Shown: positions 23,142 to 36,177, counted from the first letter of the stretch. The stretch is DNA of 64,000 nt from Cyathus striatus (GCA_025738555.1 JAOVFP010000019.1:1798001-1862000), one strand, 5' to 3'. Made by a program: numbers and translations. Notes: generated by a model from the sequence alone, not told the origin.

Positions 23142-26100
23142 TTAATTAGAACCTGTTTGCTGGCGTTTCTGAGGAGTAGCTAAACAAGTATTTGTTTCAC
23201 TGTCAGAAATCAACAGCTGTTTTTGAGGAATATCATTGGAATTTAAAGGAGCAGATGAAAACATAGTGTCATTGCAATCATATTGAGATAAAGCAGGATG
23301 AAGATGCACCTCAGGAATGAAGTTAGTTTGATTATCAATACTCCAAAGTGGCTGCTTCTGAGGAATGTCATTGGAACATTGAGGAGGTGATGAAAACATA
23401 GCTTGAGAAGAATCAAGTGTTGGAGAAAAATTTGTTTCATTATCTTGAATGCAAAGTGAAAGTTTACTAGGGATTTCATTAGAATGTGAAGGAGGGGCTG
23501 AGAATATTGGCTCAGTGAAGTCATATTCAGATAAAGCAGAATCAAACGATTCCATAGAATGTTCATGGTACTGGTGTAGAATAGGATGGTCTGCCAGGGA
23601 AATCAATGTTTTCTTGTCTAAAGTTGACAACCGTTGGAATTCCTTGCGCAAATCTTCAGATGGACGTGAAGATATCCGAGCAAAATCAAAAGGCCGAAGA
23701 ATAAGCAAACCACTCAAACTTTTAACACGAGAAAGCATCACATATGGAGACTCACTTCCTCGACAATTTTGCAGATCCACAATGACCTTAGGCAAAGTTT
23801 TTTCTTGTGCTTTACGAGCTGTAATAGCAAATGCAGGCACCAAAGGCAGTTGGCTTCGTTTAACTACACATCTTTTGTGAGTAGCAAGGTCAGTAAATCT
23901 GATCTTTGTTACATCATGTAAAATAACTGCTTCTCTTTCACTTAGATGAGGCATAGCACTTGCAGTCATAGTTTCAAGATACACAACACAAGATGTTGCC
24001 TCTCTTTCACCCCATTGATTTACTTTGTATTGAATCAATTTTAATTTACCAATGGATCCATTTACAATACCACCAGGTACATCATAATTTTGAGTGATCA
24101 TAACTGGCATGCCTGGTACAAGAGGTAGGCGACCTAGTCTATGACCAGTGAGACCTGATTGCAATGATAATAAATGATTCTTTAAGTCATTGTCATGTAT
24201 GATGTTACCATTCCGGGAATCAGATGCATGATACCATGAAAGAGTCTGATGGGTCTCACATGCAAAAGACATTGAAGCTCTTTCATTTAGCTTGTCCTTT
24301 GATAAATTATCTGAAACAATAATAGGACAGTTCCTCCACTGAGAGCAATCAGAGAAAACATTGGACATGATACGGGTAGACAAAAGGTGATAGTCATCAT
24401 AGGAGCAGTTTCCAACTCGCAATCATCCAAGTAAATTTAGGAAATCTGAGTTTTCACACCCAGTTTGTCACATGACTTGTTTCAGAATGACCACAGTGTT
24501 AACAGACATCCATAACAATTTTCCATCAATATCTTTTTGACCTTGTTTGGTTGCAGATGCACGATTCTTTGTGTTGATACTTTTAAAAAGTTTGGATTGA
24601 CCAACAGGTGGAAGCTGGGCAAAATCTCCAGCAAAGATAATGTTAATACCTCCAAAATTGGCATTGTTACCTTTTGCAATTGTTAATGCATGATGAATGT
24701 CTGCCAATAGTGAGCAACCTATCATTGATACTTCATCAATAAACAAGTAATCAACACCTTGCCACATGGCAACCAAATCTTCACGAGTTTTTGATGATGC
24801 ACCTTTGGCAAGTTTAAGTTGAGTCAAACACAGTGCAGCATGTATAGTCATTCCTTGGATGTTTTGGGCTGCAGATCCAGTGAAAGATACTAGTCGGAAA
24901 CATCGTTCTTGGTGATGTCTCAAAAACATTTCTCGCCAGCAAGTAATAACTCTGGATTTTCCTGTACCTCCATCTCCACCAAGATACATGCACAATTGAT
25001 CAGGAGAAGATTTTTGACTGTGTTCAGCCACAATAAGAAATGCCTCACACTGTTCATAGTTTAAAGTGTACTCCTGAATTAATGATGGAATCAAAGACTG
25101 AACACTTGTATTTGTTAAAAAAGGAGAGGTAGCAGATGACAAGTTGGATAGAGCAGGTTCCAAAATTGAGGAAGTTAAAGTTTGAGAAGTTTGAACAATA
25201 GAAATGTGAAGAGGAGAAGATTGTGAATCAGGTACATTGAGTTGATGTGACAGTTGGGCTTGATGTTTGAAAGCTATCTTTCTATCTTCATATGTCTTTT
25301 TCCATATATTTTCCAGCTCCAAATTCATGGATAGCTGTTCCAATCCATTATGTTGATTAGATAATAATGCTGAAGAAGATGAGTTATTGTTATTATTAAG
25401 ATCAGAAAACAGACCAGAGGTTTCAGCATGAGAAACACAATCAGAGGCATTGTCAGACTGTAGAGTGGATTTTTGACTATAGTAATCATCTATGGATTTT
25501 AAATGTTTGAGAATTTCTTGCTCAACATTCACATCATCAATGAAATCATCATCAGTATTGTTATGGGCATGGTGATTGCTCTTGCACTGGTTGGATCTTG
25601 ATTTTACCATTTGGGAAAAGTGATCATCTCTGCTGTCCTTGCATTCATGAAGAACTTGCATATTATTAATAATTTCACGAATTCGGTCTGAGCAGGTAGT
25701 ATGAAAGTGATTGTAAGCCTGCAACCATGAAAGAAAATTTTGACGAAGATCATGTACACTTCTCCATGGATGAAAGAAAATGAGCATTAAACGAGCATGA
25801 TGTTCACAAGAATTTTCATGATCACGACGAGGCAGGGCTGGACCACAAGGAACATTAATGTAATATGTTCCAGGGGATCTAATGCATATTTGATGAGATG
25901 AAGCTTCAACATGTGAAGGCAGAAAAGGGACTCGCATTTTACCTCTTGTAGGATGAGATGATGAGTTTGAGTTGTCATTTTCATGATCAATTGTGATGTC
26001 ATCAATCAAATCATTATCTGTTTCAGTGTTGGTTGAATGTGTTATATTGTTGAAGGTTTCCTTATCTGTTTGTGAAATGAAATCCCATAAGGACATATTA

Positions 26101-29100
26101 TGCAGGGCAGGACCACGGAAAACATAATCAGCAATTTGTGAACCTCTCTTTATAAGATTCCCTTCCTGATTAGTATTAACAGTTACATCCTCTCCATCAT
26201 TTAGAGGGAAAGTTTCATCAGATTCACTATCAGGATTACTAAATGTATCATTGTTATTGGTATCTGATTCAGAATTGTCATGAACAGAAGTAAAATCATT
26301 CTCAATATCAGCAGGTACATCTTGATTGCCTGTTGCAGGAATGGAGGAGATATTGTTGTAACACTCAGGTGAATGTAACTGTGAATCAATAAATTGTTCA
26401 AACACAACCCAGAAAATGCTACGAAAAATGTGACTAGTATAATGGTCATCAAAGTCCATTAAATAAGAAGCAACCTGTTGTGCAGACAATTCTTGATGAG
26501 AAATCATTGTGTAGGAACATTTCTGAAGCAGTTTTTTGCCAAGAACCTCAGTGTCATACTCACTTGGAGATTCATTGTCTAGTTCTGAAATTTTTTGCAG
26601 GGCTACCTGAAGGGCAGAAAAAGCTATATGCAAATTTAGAGAAGATTTTGAAATATAATCAGCAATGTAGTAAAAAATGGCCTTTGCAGCAGGACCTGAA
26701 AGAACAAACTTTATATCCATATTGTTTCTAGTCCCTTTTATTACAGTGTCATTGTAATTATTTACATCAGGATTCTCACATTTCAAAACTAGCTCTCCAG
26801 TTTCTCTGTTAAAAAAAGTGTTTGGTATAATTTCTCCTGAACCTAATCCAAAACGACACACTTTTTCCTCTCCAGGTTTACAGTATTTGAAACATGTAAC
26901 TGAATGAAGATGACTCTGACATTGTTTTACAAGTTGATGAAAGTCTTGATTGTTAAGCTCATCGAAGTTTGGAAGATTAATGTGTGAGGAATCAAAACCA
27001 AATGATGAACAAGGATGACAATTCAATAATGGATGTGATATATCAGAATGAACTTCTGGTGGAATGGCATTAAAAATGGTGGAATCCAGAAAAGTTATTA
27101 ATCGATTTTCAAAATCAAGGTCATGCAACTCCAGAATTCGTTGTTTGATCTGGTCAGGGTTTATTGCACCTTCTACCCATATTATCATATGACAGTGTAG
27201 GGAGCCTCTTCCTTGGGCCTCAACACACCCATAAAAAGCTGAGACAATTCCCAATGCACCTGGATTTAAATTAATACCTTTTTTGGGTTTATAACCTAAA
27301 AGATCAACAATGAAAGCTTGCATCATAGTGTTGAAGAATTGTGCACCAACAACAGGATTTCGAGCAATCAGTGATGCAAGTGAGAAATAAACTGATTGAG
27401 AGTTATTTAAAAGATCATCAATATGTAAGTCATCACCAGCCAAGTAACTAACAATGGGATTGTATACATCAGCTGGATTCAGGGTTAAGTAGAAGGTTGG
27501 AAGGCCTTTCTCAATCACTAAAGAACGAATTTCATTGCACATTACAGTTTTGCTAGCATGAGATCCAGGTACAGGAGCTGTAACAGTCTTGACTTCATTC
27601 ATGAGTTGCAACACATTCCGTTCTTCAGTAGTGGTTCCAGTTATAATATTACCATTAGCCATGCTAGATACCATCTGTTCTACTGTTTCAACTGAAATAG
27701 ATGCGAAACGTGAAGCAATTTGATTGAAATTGGACTTTTTAACTCTTAAACTAATGTGGAGAAGAGCTTTCCGCCGTTGTATAATATTAAAACATGTGAA
27801 CATAAATGTTGGGTGCACTTGAAATCTCCAATCAGCATAAGTTAGTAAATGCTTAATATGGCATTGAAAAGATAACTTCACAACACGACTGTTATCCTCA
27901 GGTCCACCAATTCCATAAGGGAATAATGTGGGAAAAGTTAAAGGTAACAGGGAAGGATTGTGAAATTCATTAACTGGAACAGGATCATGAGGAATGTGCA
28001 AGCTAGAGCCACTTTTTTGTTTGAAATGTTTTAAAGCTGCAGCACGAAGTTCATGAGCAGGCATATTAGCATTAGTGTCAGTAACTACAATACTTTCAAA
28101 ATTGTCAGGACATGATGAGAGAAATTGTTCATTCTCATTGTTGTCATATTTTGAAATTAAGGTCTCAGCACTGTCACTATTTTCAACTAAATGTATGTGA
28201 AAAGGAGGTATAAATTGATTACTAGAGTTTGATATTTGATTTTCATCTATTACTACATTAGAGTACAAGGGATTGTTTTGTTTTAACCAATGTAGAGCAT
28301 TGTAAACTTTTTCTCTTCTGACAAGTAAAGGCTTTGCCTTATTCTGTAACCATTCTTGAGAAGGAAGAGATGAGCCAATAAAGATTACACAAATGTAAGT
28401 AATTATATCATCTATTGTAGGAGGAAGAATGTTGAGCAATTGTGATGGTCGTTGTGGGTAGATAATTACATGACCTTTAAGACCTTTTTGTACAGTAGGA
28501 AGCTCCAGTGATTGGTCATGTTGACGTAGCTGCACAATGAGAGATTTGGCACGACAACAGGCTATCATAGTCTGCTCAACAAGAGTTAAGTCATTCAGCT
28601 GTTCAGGAACAGGTCCAAGGTAGTTTTTATTTGCCATTGATAATGGTGGGACTTTTTTGTGAATTAAGCTAGAGTGACAATTTTTGCATAATTTGACTGA
28701 GTAATTGTTGCAATCAGTAGTGGAAGAGTGGTTATCTAAAACAATTCCATCAGGATGTACTAGATAATTTCTAAAAGGTTCAGGGATACATGGTAGAGGA
28801 ACAGAAGGAGGAACTGATAAGATAGAAAGAGGAGTCAAGTCAATATCAGTAAATGAGACAATAATACCAGTTCTGCAGAAATGCAAGGCTCCACAAGAAG
28901 CACATACTTGTAATGACAGTGTTTCTTTACTAGTGTTGTTTCGAAAATTCTGAATGAGCTCATTTTTTTGGTCATCAGAAAGGATTTCAGGCCAATTTTT
29001 TTGGATTTCATTTAGTGAGTGACTTTGGGGAGACACAACATTAGTAGTATTTTCTGTGAGACAATTATTTAGAATAGTTTTTAAGGATGTTATAGGTAAA

Positions 29101-29441
29101 TTAGAAAGGGTTTCTATATTTAGATTGAGTGTTTTTAACACTCGTATTAAACCAGAATGAGTGTTGGTTGAATTTGTAATAATATGTAAAACATGTTGTT
29201 TCAACTCAGGTTGGGAGGGAGGTCTCTGAAAAGAAGTATGACATTCTGATCTGAATTGAGTACACTGAAAGATATCAGAGGCAGCACACCAACCATTGAT
29301 CAGATGAGTAAGTAGTTCATGTTGAAGTTGAACAAGAGACCATGAGTTATATGGAATATTAATTCCATGAGAAGATACAATGATTTCCAAATCTTTCTTT
29401 TTCATAGCACATATACTATTTATTAATACAGGAATGGACAT
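23142..29441 (-). pseudogene. Helitron replicase-helicase (RepHel), nearly intact
   Basis: A 1,657-codon frame and a 426-codon frame are in the same phase, separated only by two TGA codons at about 24,465 and 24,420. The product would be about 2,100 residues. N-terminal SAP-like text (KKKDLEIIVSSHGI) comes first, then the Helitron-like N domain (about residue 530). The HUH motif is GRGSLHCHMIIWVEG (about 745) and the two-Tyr region FYYIADYISKS (about 925). The SF1/Pif1-type helicase has Walker A GGDGGTGKSR (about 1,490), Walker B LFIDEVSMIG (about 1,570) and GDFAQLPPVG (about 1,605). After the stops come ITARKAQEKTL and YVMLSRVKS. Rep nicks and joins single strands, and the helicase unwinds during rolling-circle transposition. 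Confidence 0.9.
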
Positions 29442-30070
29442 ATTGAAAAGGTCTGGAATAGACAGATATTGATATTTGAATAGTGAGAGAGTGTGGAGAA
29501 GTCATTTTCTTGTTACATTTTGGGGAAGATCAATCTTGAGATAAATGGCAATGGATGAAAGATTCTGAGTTGATAATGAAGACTGTAGAACCATTTCTAT
29601 AAAATATATTTTGAACAGTGAGGGGGATGTAAAAACTGAAACCGTAGATTTACAAAGAACAGGGTCTGTATTTGTAAAGCAATGACCTAAGAAAATATGA
29701 TTCAAAAGATCGTCTGCCAACGAATTGTTTGAGGTTTTAGATGCAACACCATGATTATTCAATAAACAATTCAAATCATTCATAGACATAAATAAAAGTG
29801 ATAGATCAGTGAGATCTCCAAAGAAGGATTTGGACTGTGAAGGAATTTGAGAAAAGTATTAGGAATAGTATGATAGTGAACACATACTTGGTTTGAAGTC
29901 AAAGATATGGATAGTTGATCATCTGAATGTGGAGCCAAAAGGCGATTTCGGGTGCGATTGGCAATAGGTTGATTTGAATCCTCAACAGGATTAGTTCTGG
30001 AAAGTATCAATATCAGAGAAATCAAAGTTAAATAGAAAAGGAACATACACAGAAGATTGGATACTCATGA
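29442..30070 (-). CDS. upstream exons of the Helitron gene
   Basis: A start at 30,070 (MSIQSS) is followed by a GTATGT...TTCCAG intron, an exon with NPVEDSNQPIANRTRNRLL, a second GTATGT...TTCACAG intron, and an exon from about 29,830. That exon carries SKSFFGDLTDLSLLFMSMND and a second SAP-like patch (DLNCLLNNHGVAS). It runs open to 29,502. How it joins the large frame at 29,441 is not settled; a GTAACA...TTCCAG gap lies between, but phase does not fit cleanly. SAP-like modules at the N-terminus may help bind DNA. Confidence 0.5.
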
Positions 30071-30200
30071 ATCGAGTGAATATATTGGAGAATGGTAAGA
30101 GTGATAACAAGAACGTGTCGATGAAAAGTAGGAAATAGAGGAGGAAATATTTCAAATTGATACAATTCAAATATTTCAATAAAAAAAATTTAGTAATTGA

Positions 30201-30682
30201 ATAGGCCGAAATTGAATAGGTACTCTTTTTATTTGAATCAAGGTTTACTAATGGTAATACACAGTGGGAACATAATTACATTAAGAATGAGGTTGACCTA
30301 ACTGCTGCTATGACTATGGGCCAATTATACCGACATGCAAGCATAGGGTAGCAGAAAGCGAATGATGATGGGGCCAAGATATGATTAAACTATTTCAAGC
30401 AGTGGGAAATGACATTTTTGAGCAGCATTGTAACGGTATACCTCCAGTCATCTTAAGAAGTGGGACACTTTCCCGGTTACTATAGATATGTATAATAACT
30501 TGCTACAGTGGTCTGATCGAAATAATGATAGTAGGTAAATAATTAAGTGTACAGCAAAAACGTCAGAATGAGAAAAGGTCATTGAGTGTAAGGTAAGTTA
30601 AGTGAAAATACTTCTATACGAAATACATAATTTCAATATGACTTTGTTGAGAAGTGGAAAGAAGAGGAACACTCGTTTCTCT
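30201..30682. other. gap at the edge of the Helitron block
   Basis: No coding segment or repeat was recognised. The DNA starts AT-rich and becomes more CpG-containing toward 30.7 kb. Confidence 0.4.
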
Positions 30683-31302
30683 CTAACTCCGAGGTCCCAC
30701 AAAGATATCACTACGATTCGGCAGAAGTACTGCTTGTTCACCGCTTTCGCTTTCGAGGCCTGTTTGACCAGCATCCAACTCATGCAGAGGTGAAGTGGAC
30801 AGAACATAGTATGAAGCCCTTATCCTGTTCGAGTGCGGATGTTCTAGTGAGGTAGGTTTAGGTGAAAAGTCTCTCCGTTTTCGAAAAGCTTCACAAGAAA
30901 GATTGGAGTGGAACATGCCATATCCCATTGCAAATTGAATGGTTGCGGTACTGTATCATTGCCTGCTGATGCTTCCCAATTGAAAGGCTGAGCATTTCGC
31001 TTTCATATTATCACGAACCCAGACTTACAAGTTCGAATAAACCATCTTCCTACACTTATAACTGCTATGCTGACAATCTCCCCAACTACAGCGCCAACTT
31101 TGCTCCTTACTGGTTTAGAGGCAGTACAACCTTGAGAGGGCAGTGCCGTCGATGTGGTGGACATCGAGAAATTTGTAGAGACACCCATCGAAGGAGTGTA
31201 ATATAGTGTAGCTACTACCAGTGTTGAGTCGCCAAGGCTCGCTGTGTTCATCGTGCGTGAATCTACCTCTAGTATCTTATAACTTTGTCTGAAATTAATC
31301 AA
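30683..31302 (-). pseudogene. remnant of a single-pass membrane protein gene
   Basis: The upstream piece (31,302-31,003) reads a Ser/Thr-rich region, then SKVGAVVGEIVSIAVISVGR, a plausible membrane segment with Arg after it. The downstream piece (30,928-30,683) reads a basic, Pro/Ser-rich tail ending PLHELDAGQTGLESESG...FVGPRS before TAG, a wording common in cytoplasmic tails of basidiomycete membrane glycoproteins. A third frame between them (NAQPFNWEASAG) suggests a frameshift or missed splice near 30,920. No ectodomain was found upstream, so the gene looks truncated. Confidence 0.4.
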
Positions 31303-31522
31303 TCTGCTAGCTGTACAATATCTTTATTGGTCATGTCTCATCGAGGTCGATGCCATGTCCCTATGACCCACGAAGTAGATTCACAAGCTCCTTATGCTGC
31401 ATACTCAGAGTTACTGTCAGCACAAGTGTCCATTGTGAACCTTAGAACAACCATCTTCACTCTTCTGCTACCGTCTTCGAATACGTTGGAGGTGTTACTT
31501 CTGGCATCCTCCTCCACTCCCA

Positions 31523-31758
31523 TCCTCCTCCTCCTTCTTGCCAACATTGAACATCACCACAAGGACCTATCTCCTCTCCCCTCGAACACTTGGAGTATGA
31601 CTCACAGTGCTCGACAGAACAAACCACTTCACCTCCTCCAGCCTCCTCCTCCCGCTCGCTAGCATCGAATATCACCCACAAACTCCTATTCTTCTTCCCT
31701 TGAACACTCGGAGTATGATTTGCACTACTTGACAGAACAAACCACATCACGGTATAGA
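31523..31758. repeat. 118-bp tandem duplication, two copies
   Basis: CCTCCTCCTCC...GAACACTTGGAGTATGA...GACAGAACAAACCA is repeated once with a 118-bp period; gaacact falls at 31,584 and 31,702. The copies differ at roughly a fifth of positions, so the duplication is old. Open frames crossing it on both strands look fortuitous. Confidence 0.8.
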
Positions 31759-32184
31759 TGTACATTGAGGGTCGTGCATGGGCACAGAACCTCGATGGTA
31801 TGCAGGTCCGATACGAGGTGTTTGAAACTTGGGCTGTCATCATGAGGTAGGTGGGAGCAAAGAAGGACGCTATGATAGAGTAGATAATTCACCGAAGTTG
31901 CAAGAAGAGAACTGAGTTAAGTACATATGAGGATGTTGAGCCCGCTGTTTTGAGTGGCATGTAGCTTGGGCCCTGGGAAGAAAATGACATGCCATATCCT
32001 ACAACAGCTTGGCAGGAGTGCGACTTCACCAAACTTCCTGCAACCCAAGGAACTTGTTAATTCACATCGTAGAGACAGCACATCAACATCTTGACATCTA
32101 CTTTGCTCCATCTTGCAAGTCTGCCAGTCTGTGTACACCTGCCCACCAACCAGCAACAACATACTAAAGCCTCACTTGATGGGG

Positions 32185-33955
32185 CATGTCTGATATATCA
32201 GCCCTTGTAGTTATAGTACAAGCCTGATGTATGGATCGTTGTAAACTACAGGTGGAGTGCTGATATATCACACATTGTAGTTACAGTTCCATCCACCTGC
32301 AGGCAGCCAAATACAGACCATATTCATGGCAATTGCCCTTTCCCTCGTGTTCGTTTACTAATCATCAATTTCAAGATCTGAATCTGTAAATATAAAATAA
32401 GTAGATTTCTATATAATTTTTTTGCACTATCCCAAGCAATTCCGCATACAGGCACTGATGCAGCTAAGTGCAGAATGTACTCACAGCAATGCCCCTCACC
32501 TCGTGTTGATTTGTAACCTGCAAGATTAGAGATTTACATTTGTAAATAGTAGGTATCACATCAATCTGTAAATGCCTCCTGAAATCCCATGCAATTTCCA
32601 TTTGTTTTATATTATAATATAGTCTCAAAAGGGTTTGCACCAAAGCTGCTGCAACGTCTATGTATGTATGTTTCTCTAATTTGTTCAAAATAGCGGAATG
32701 TATCTATCAAAAATAAAATCTTAGGGAATATAACATATTCATATGTACATTTTGGGGTATCATAGAAAACTACAAGATACCACAAGTGCAGCACTGTCCA
32801 TTTACTCATTATTGCGGGGTCAATTAAAGAGACTGCACAGTGCAAGCAAGCAACCGGATGTGTACTTTCTGTCCGGAAGCACACTTACATAACTCAATTC
32901 ACATGAACACCATACCAGCTACGCCACAACATGCAGAGGTTTATGCAACTCGGAAACATAGCATTTCTACATGCTCTTCATCAAAGTGCAAGGTAAAAAT
33001 ATCACGAAACTTATATTATATATGCAAAATTATAAATATACTGTTTGGAGTCCATTTGAGACCACTTGGAGTTTTGGTCTGACGAAAAACCCAAGACCTT
33101 CAAAAACTCAAGTAATTTTATATGTTCCTAGTGTATGAAATCATTTGGTTAAGTCCTTGTACCTAACAAATATTTTTCTCATTCTGACTAAGACTTATAG
33201 CAGATGTATTTACGAGTAACCCATGAATATTCAAGCAATTAACCATACCAATAGGCCCACAGATACAACAGATATGGGCACCACATGGGTAGTAGGTAAC
33301 CAATGGACATTTTGGTTTTGACAATATCTCGGCACACAAATACCGGAAACGCACCATATTTTACCATACTATACTAGAAGTGTATACGAGTGGACTTGTA
33401 GCTTTGCGAGAATAATGAGCACGAACTGGAGGTATTGTAGAGGAGGTGATTTCGAGGGAAATGGAGGTGGAAGGTATCACTATTACTAGCTATCGTGTCT
33501 ATGGAATAATATGATAACTCACTATTGTAGACATAAGTATTATCGCGCTACACGAAATGCATTACGAGAGGATAGCCGTCAAAATGCACTACCAACAGCA
33601 GGGGAACACTCAATGAAGAGGAGGAACTGGAATTTATAAAGCTCAGTATCCTTCAGTTCAATTGCTGCTATTTTAAGTAATATAATATATCTAAATTTAT
33701 GAGATGAATGGCTTCAGAGTGGAGGATATACGGCAATACCTAGGCAAGAGGCACAGAACAGCGGGATCAAATGGAATTAACCGACGGCGCCGACACTGCC
33801 ACACGCGTGCGGCGCGTCATATGACTAATGCTGCGGCGAAGCGTGCCTGATGCATCAGCTCCTTCCTATTCTGGGACGACCTGTAATTTACAGTATCCAT
33901 ACATCAGAACTTGACTGTAATTACAGTCATTTAATGTATCAAATATACAGTATCG
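32185..33955. mobile_element. possible small TIR element
   Basis: About 60 bp at 32,190-32,250 (CTGATATATCAG... CTGATGTATGGATC... GTAAACTACAGG) matches the inverse of about 33,880-33,945 (CTGTAATTTACAG, CCATACATCAG) at perhaps 75 percent. The interior has an imperfect direct repeat (CCTCGTGTT-containing, near 32,345 and 32,500) and no recognised transposase. A perfect 16-bp palindrome GACTGTAATTACAGTC lies at about 33,912-33,927. Ends and target duplication are not resolved. Confidence 0.4.
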
Positions 33956-34589
33956 CCTGAAAGCCTTCCAGGTTCTCCGATAGTAAATGGTGGATAAATC
34001 TAAGAATTAACGTTGACACGAAGATGATATGAGACATTAGAACTTACCAAAAAAACCAAAGTGAGAACAGAGAACTACGACAAGAGACACCATACGTCGG
34101 AGATGGTTATGGTTCCAGCGTGCTTGTAAATCTCCTTGGGAAGTAATTTGGTAACGGACGTGGTGGCGTAGATGGGAGTGGGAGGAAAGGACGTCGATCG
34201 ATTTGGAGCTGATGCTGGCAGCAACGTGGGTGTGTATAGTTCTGTAGGCGTTGACAGGGCCATTGAGGTGTCAGTGTTCAGACGAATAGTTAGCGTTGGT
34301 TTGGAGTTTGCGTCCGAGGGAAAAGATAAAGAGGGAGTAATGGATCGACGGTGGAATAAATGACATTCCCCCGTCGCTTTCGATAGGCTCTTGAATAGTA
34401 ACAGCGGTGGGTGGTGTGGAGGTACATGGTACTTGAGCATGGACAGGAAGTAGTGTAGCCATGTGGAAGGTCGAGGGTCGTTGAGTACTCGAAGTGAAGT
34501 ATCTCGAAACTCTGTCGTCTGTTGTAGTATCTCCATTAACGAGGTGAAGTATAAGAGAGGGAAACACGAAATTTACCAAGCCTTCCACA

Positions 34590-35065
34590 TCCCATACCTC
34601 GCTATCCCAAGCTCATCCACCACATTCTCCTCCTGCTTTCCAACCACCTCAACCTTCGAAGACTTAGAAGCGATGAATGCCTCTGCGTCAGACTTTTGAC
34701 ATGTCTACGTTCCCTGTCTCAGGAACTGAGGCGAGTTCCACACTTTGTATTCTGGCAAAGTGACACACTTAGGGAGCAGTGGGGACTACTCGTGCTGATG
34801 GGGGGACGAAACTCGAGTCCATAGGAAGTAACTTCCGCGCTGGTGTCACCGGCTTTACAACAGGAGGATCTCTTCTCTCATCTGAAAGGGTGTCTGTTGA
34901 ATCAACTTTGGTACATGCGGTGGCCTCTGCGCTAGACTCCTTCACTGCCCATTCTTCCCCTTCTTCCCCTTCTTACATCGTACGAGCATATATAAGTTCA
35001 TTTATAGCAAGAATAGTCCGATATCATGTACTCATGACGCTGGGGAGAAGGAGATGGGCGTAGAC
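34590..35065 (-). CDS. unrecognised coding segments
   Basis: A minus-strand stretch without an obvious start reads EGEEGEEWAVKESSAEATAC through VKPVTPARKLLPMDSSFVPP to a stop near 34,772. A second, nearer 34,700-34,590, reads ASKSSKVEVVGKQEENVVDE to a GTAAAT donor. Codon use looks protein-like and acidic, but I could not link the pieces or name a family. They may be terminal exons of one or two small genes or of a decayed gene. Confidence 0.25.
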
Positions 35066-35229
35066 ACAGTGGAGATACGATAATGTGGTGGTAGCAGTGG
35101 TTCAGTATGTGGCGAAGAGCGACAGATGTTAACCCTCACACTATCCGAATATAAAAAACAGCGAGAGGATCTGAGACGACTGAATTCGACAGCGGTCACA
35201 GGATTGTCACAGGCTCCAACCAATCAGGT

Positions 35230-35790
35230 TGAGATCCCGTTCACGAACCTGTAAATCGCCTTATAGGGAAATCAGACGTCCCTATAACCCAACTACCTTA
35301 AAAGGTAGTGGGAATTATGATTGTATTTGTATCAATCATCAAAATAGAATTGAATATTTTCTGTTGTTTCTTTATGCCAGTTCACTGATCAAATTAAATA
35401 ATGTAGAATCGGGATTCTGTACTTATTCGGACAGCCTTACACTACCTTACAAACCATTTAGTGGTGTGAATATATTATATGGCCATCATTTTCTACATTG
35501 CATAATATGGCTCTCTATCAAGCCTGTCTATGATGTTTAAGGATCCGTGTTCAACAATATGCCTTGTATGGCGGGAGGTGCCTTAAGGCCTTACGATGCA
35601 CTTCAATCCATTGTGTGGTAAACTAGATTTTCATGACATAGTATTGCTGGAAGCTATCATATTGTGTTAGGAAGTTATCATGATTGTTAGTTGTGTACTC
35701 AGTTGTTCTCAGCTGAGACAATGCAAAGTCAAAATGTTATCCAGAATGCATAAGTAGAAAGAGAAAAGCAAAGTGTATTGGTACAGGCAG
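35230..35790. other. gap with short inverted and direct repeats
   Basis: CTACCTTAAAAGGTAG is a near-perfect palindrome at 35,289-35,304. The 16-mer AAAAGGTAGTGGGAAT occurs at about 35,297 and again at about 35,935, bracketing 640 bp that includes the 120-bp dispersed repeat. This might mark an old insertion; no gene is seen. Confidence 0.35.
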
Positions 35791-35791
35791 T

Positions 35792-35911
35792 GGTACAGTG
35801 ACAAGAGATAATGCGTAACGACGAGAGCTAGAGAACTACGCTAGGGACTCCTGTTCCAAATTAGGACTCTAAACTGTGTGCCCAGAATTGATCGAAAAAC
35901 GCGCGCGAGTG
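35792..35911 (-). repeat. 120-bp dispersed repeat, CpG-intact copy
   Basis: Reverse-complement partner of 6,502-6,621. It keeps CpG at all seven positions where the other copy has TpG or CpA, including a CGCGCGCG run. It sits about 270 bp upstream of the SDR gene start. Confidence 0.8.
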
Positions 35912-36177
35912 CCATCGATTTTGCAAACAGCTGTAAAAGGTAGTGGGAATGTTTGTTATTGGGCGCGCGCTAACGGATGGGTAGCCGGGATTATGTGCAT
36001 CTTTTCCTTGTGCCGTGTCCACGTGTCGTTCCGGCCCCAATAGAAGCAGAAATTCTTGTGAAACTACATGTGTCATCTACAGTTTTCCGTCGGTGCTTCC
36101 GACCCGGAATCTCATGGTTTTCGTCCGTTGTCCAAAGTATAAAGTACGGTAGGTTTGATTATCACTACACAGACAAA

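Larger units (their letters stand above)
17280..30200 (-). mobile_element. Helitron region with accessory genes (limits uncertain)
   Basis: All readable genes from 30.1 down to 17.3 kb are on the minus strand: RepHel first, then genes A, B and C. All are CpG-poor. RepHel and gene A are broken only by CGA-to-TGA-like stops. This fits one large Helitron or a Helitron next to related repeat genes. I could not identify a secure TC start or a hairpin plus CTRR end. A GGGCC...GGCCC stem at about 17,815-17,836 lies inside gene C and may be chance. Confidence 0.4.

Noticed and set aside
23449..23880. Plus-strand 143-codon frame inside the Helitron
   Set aside because: Antisense shadow of the helicase C-terminal coding region.
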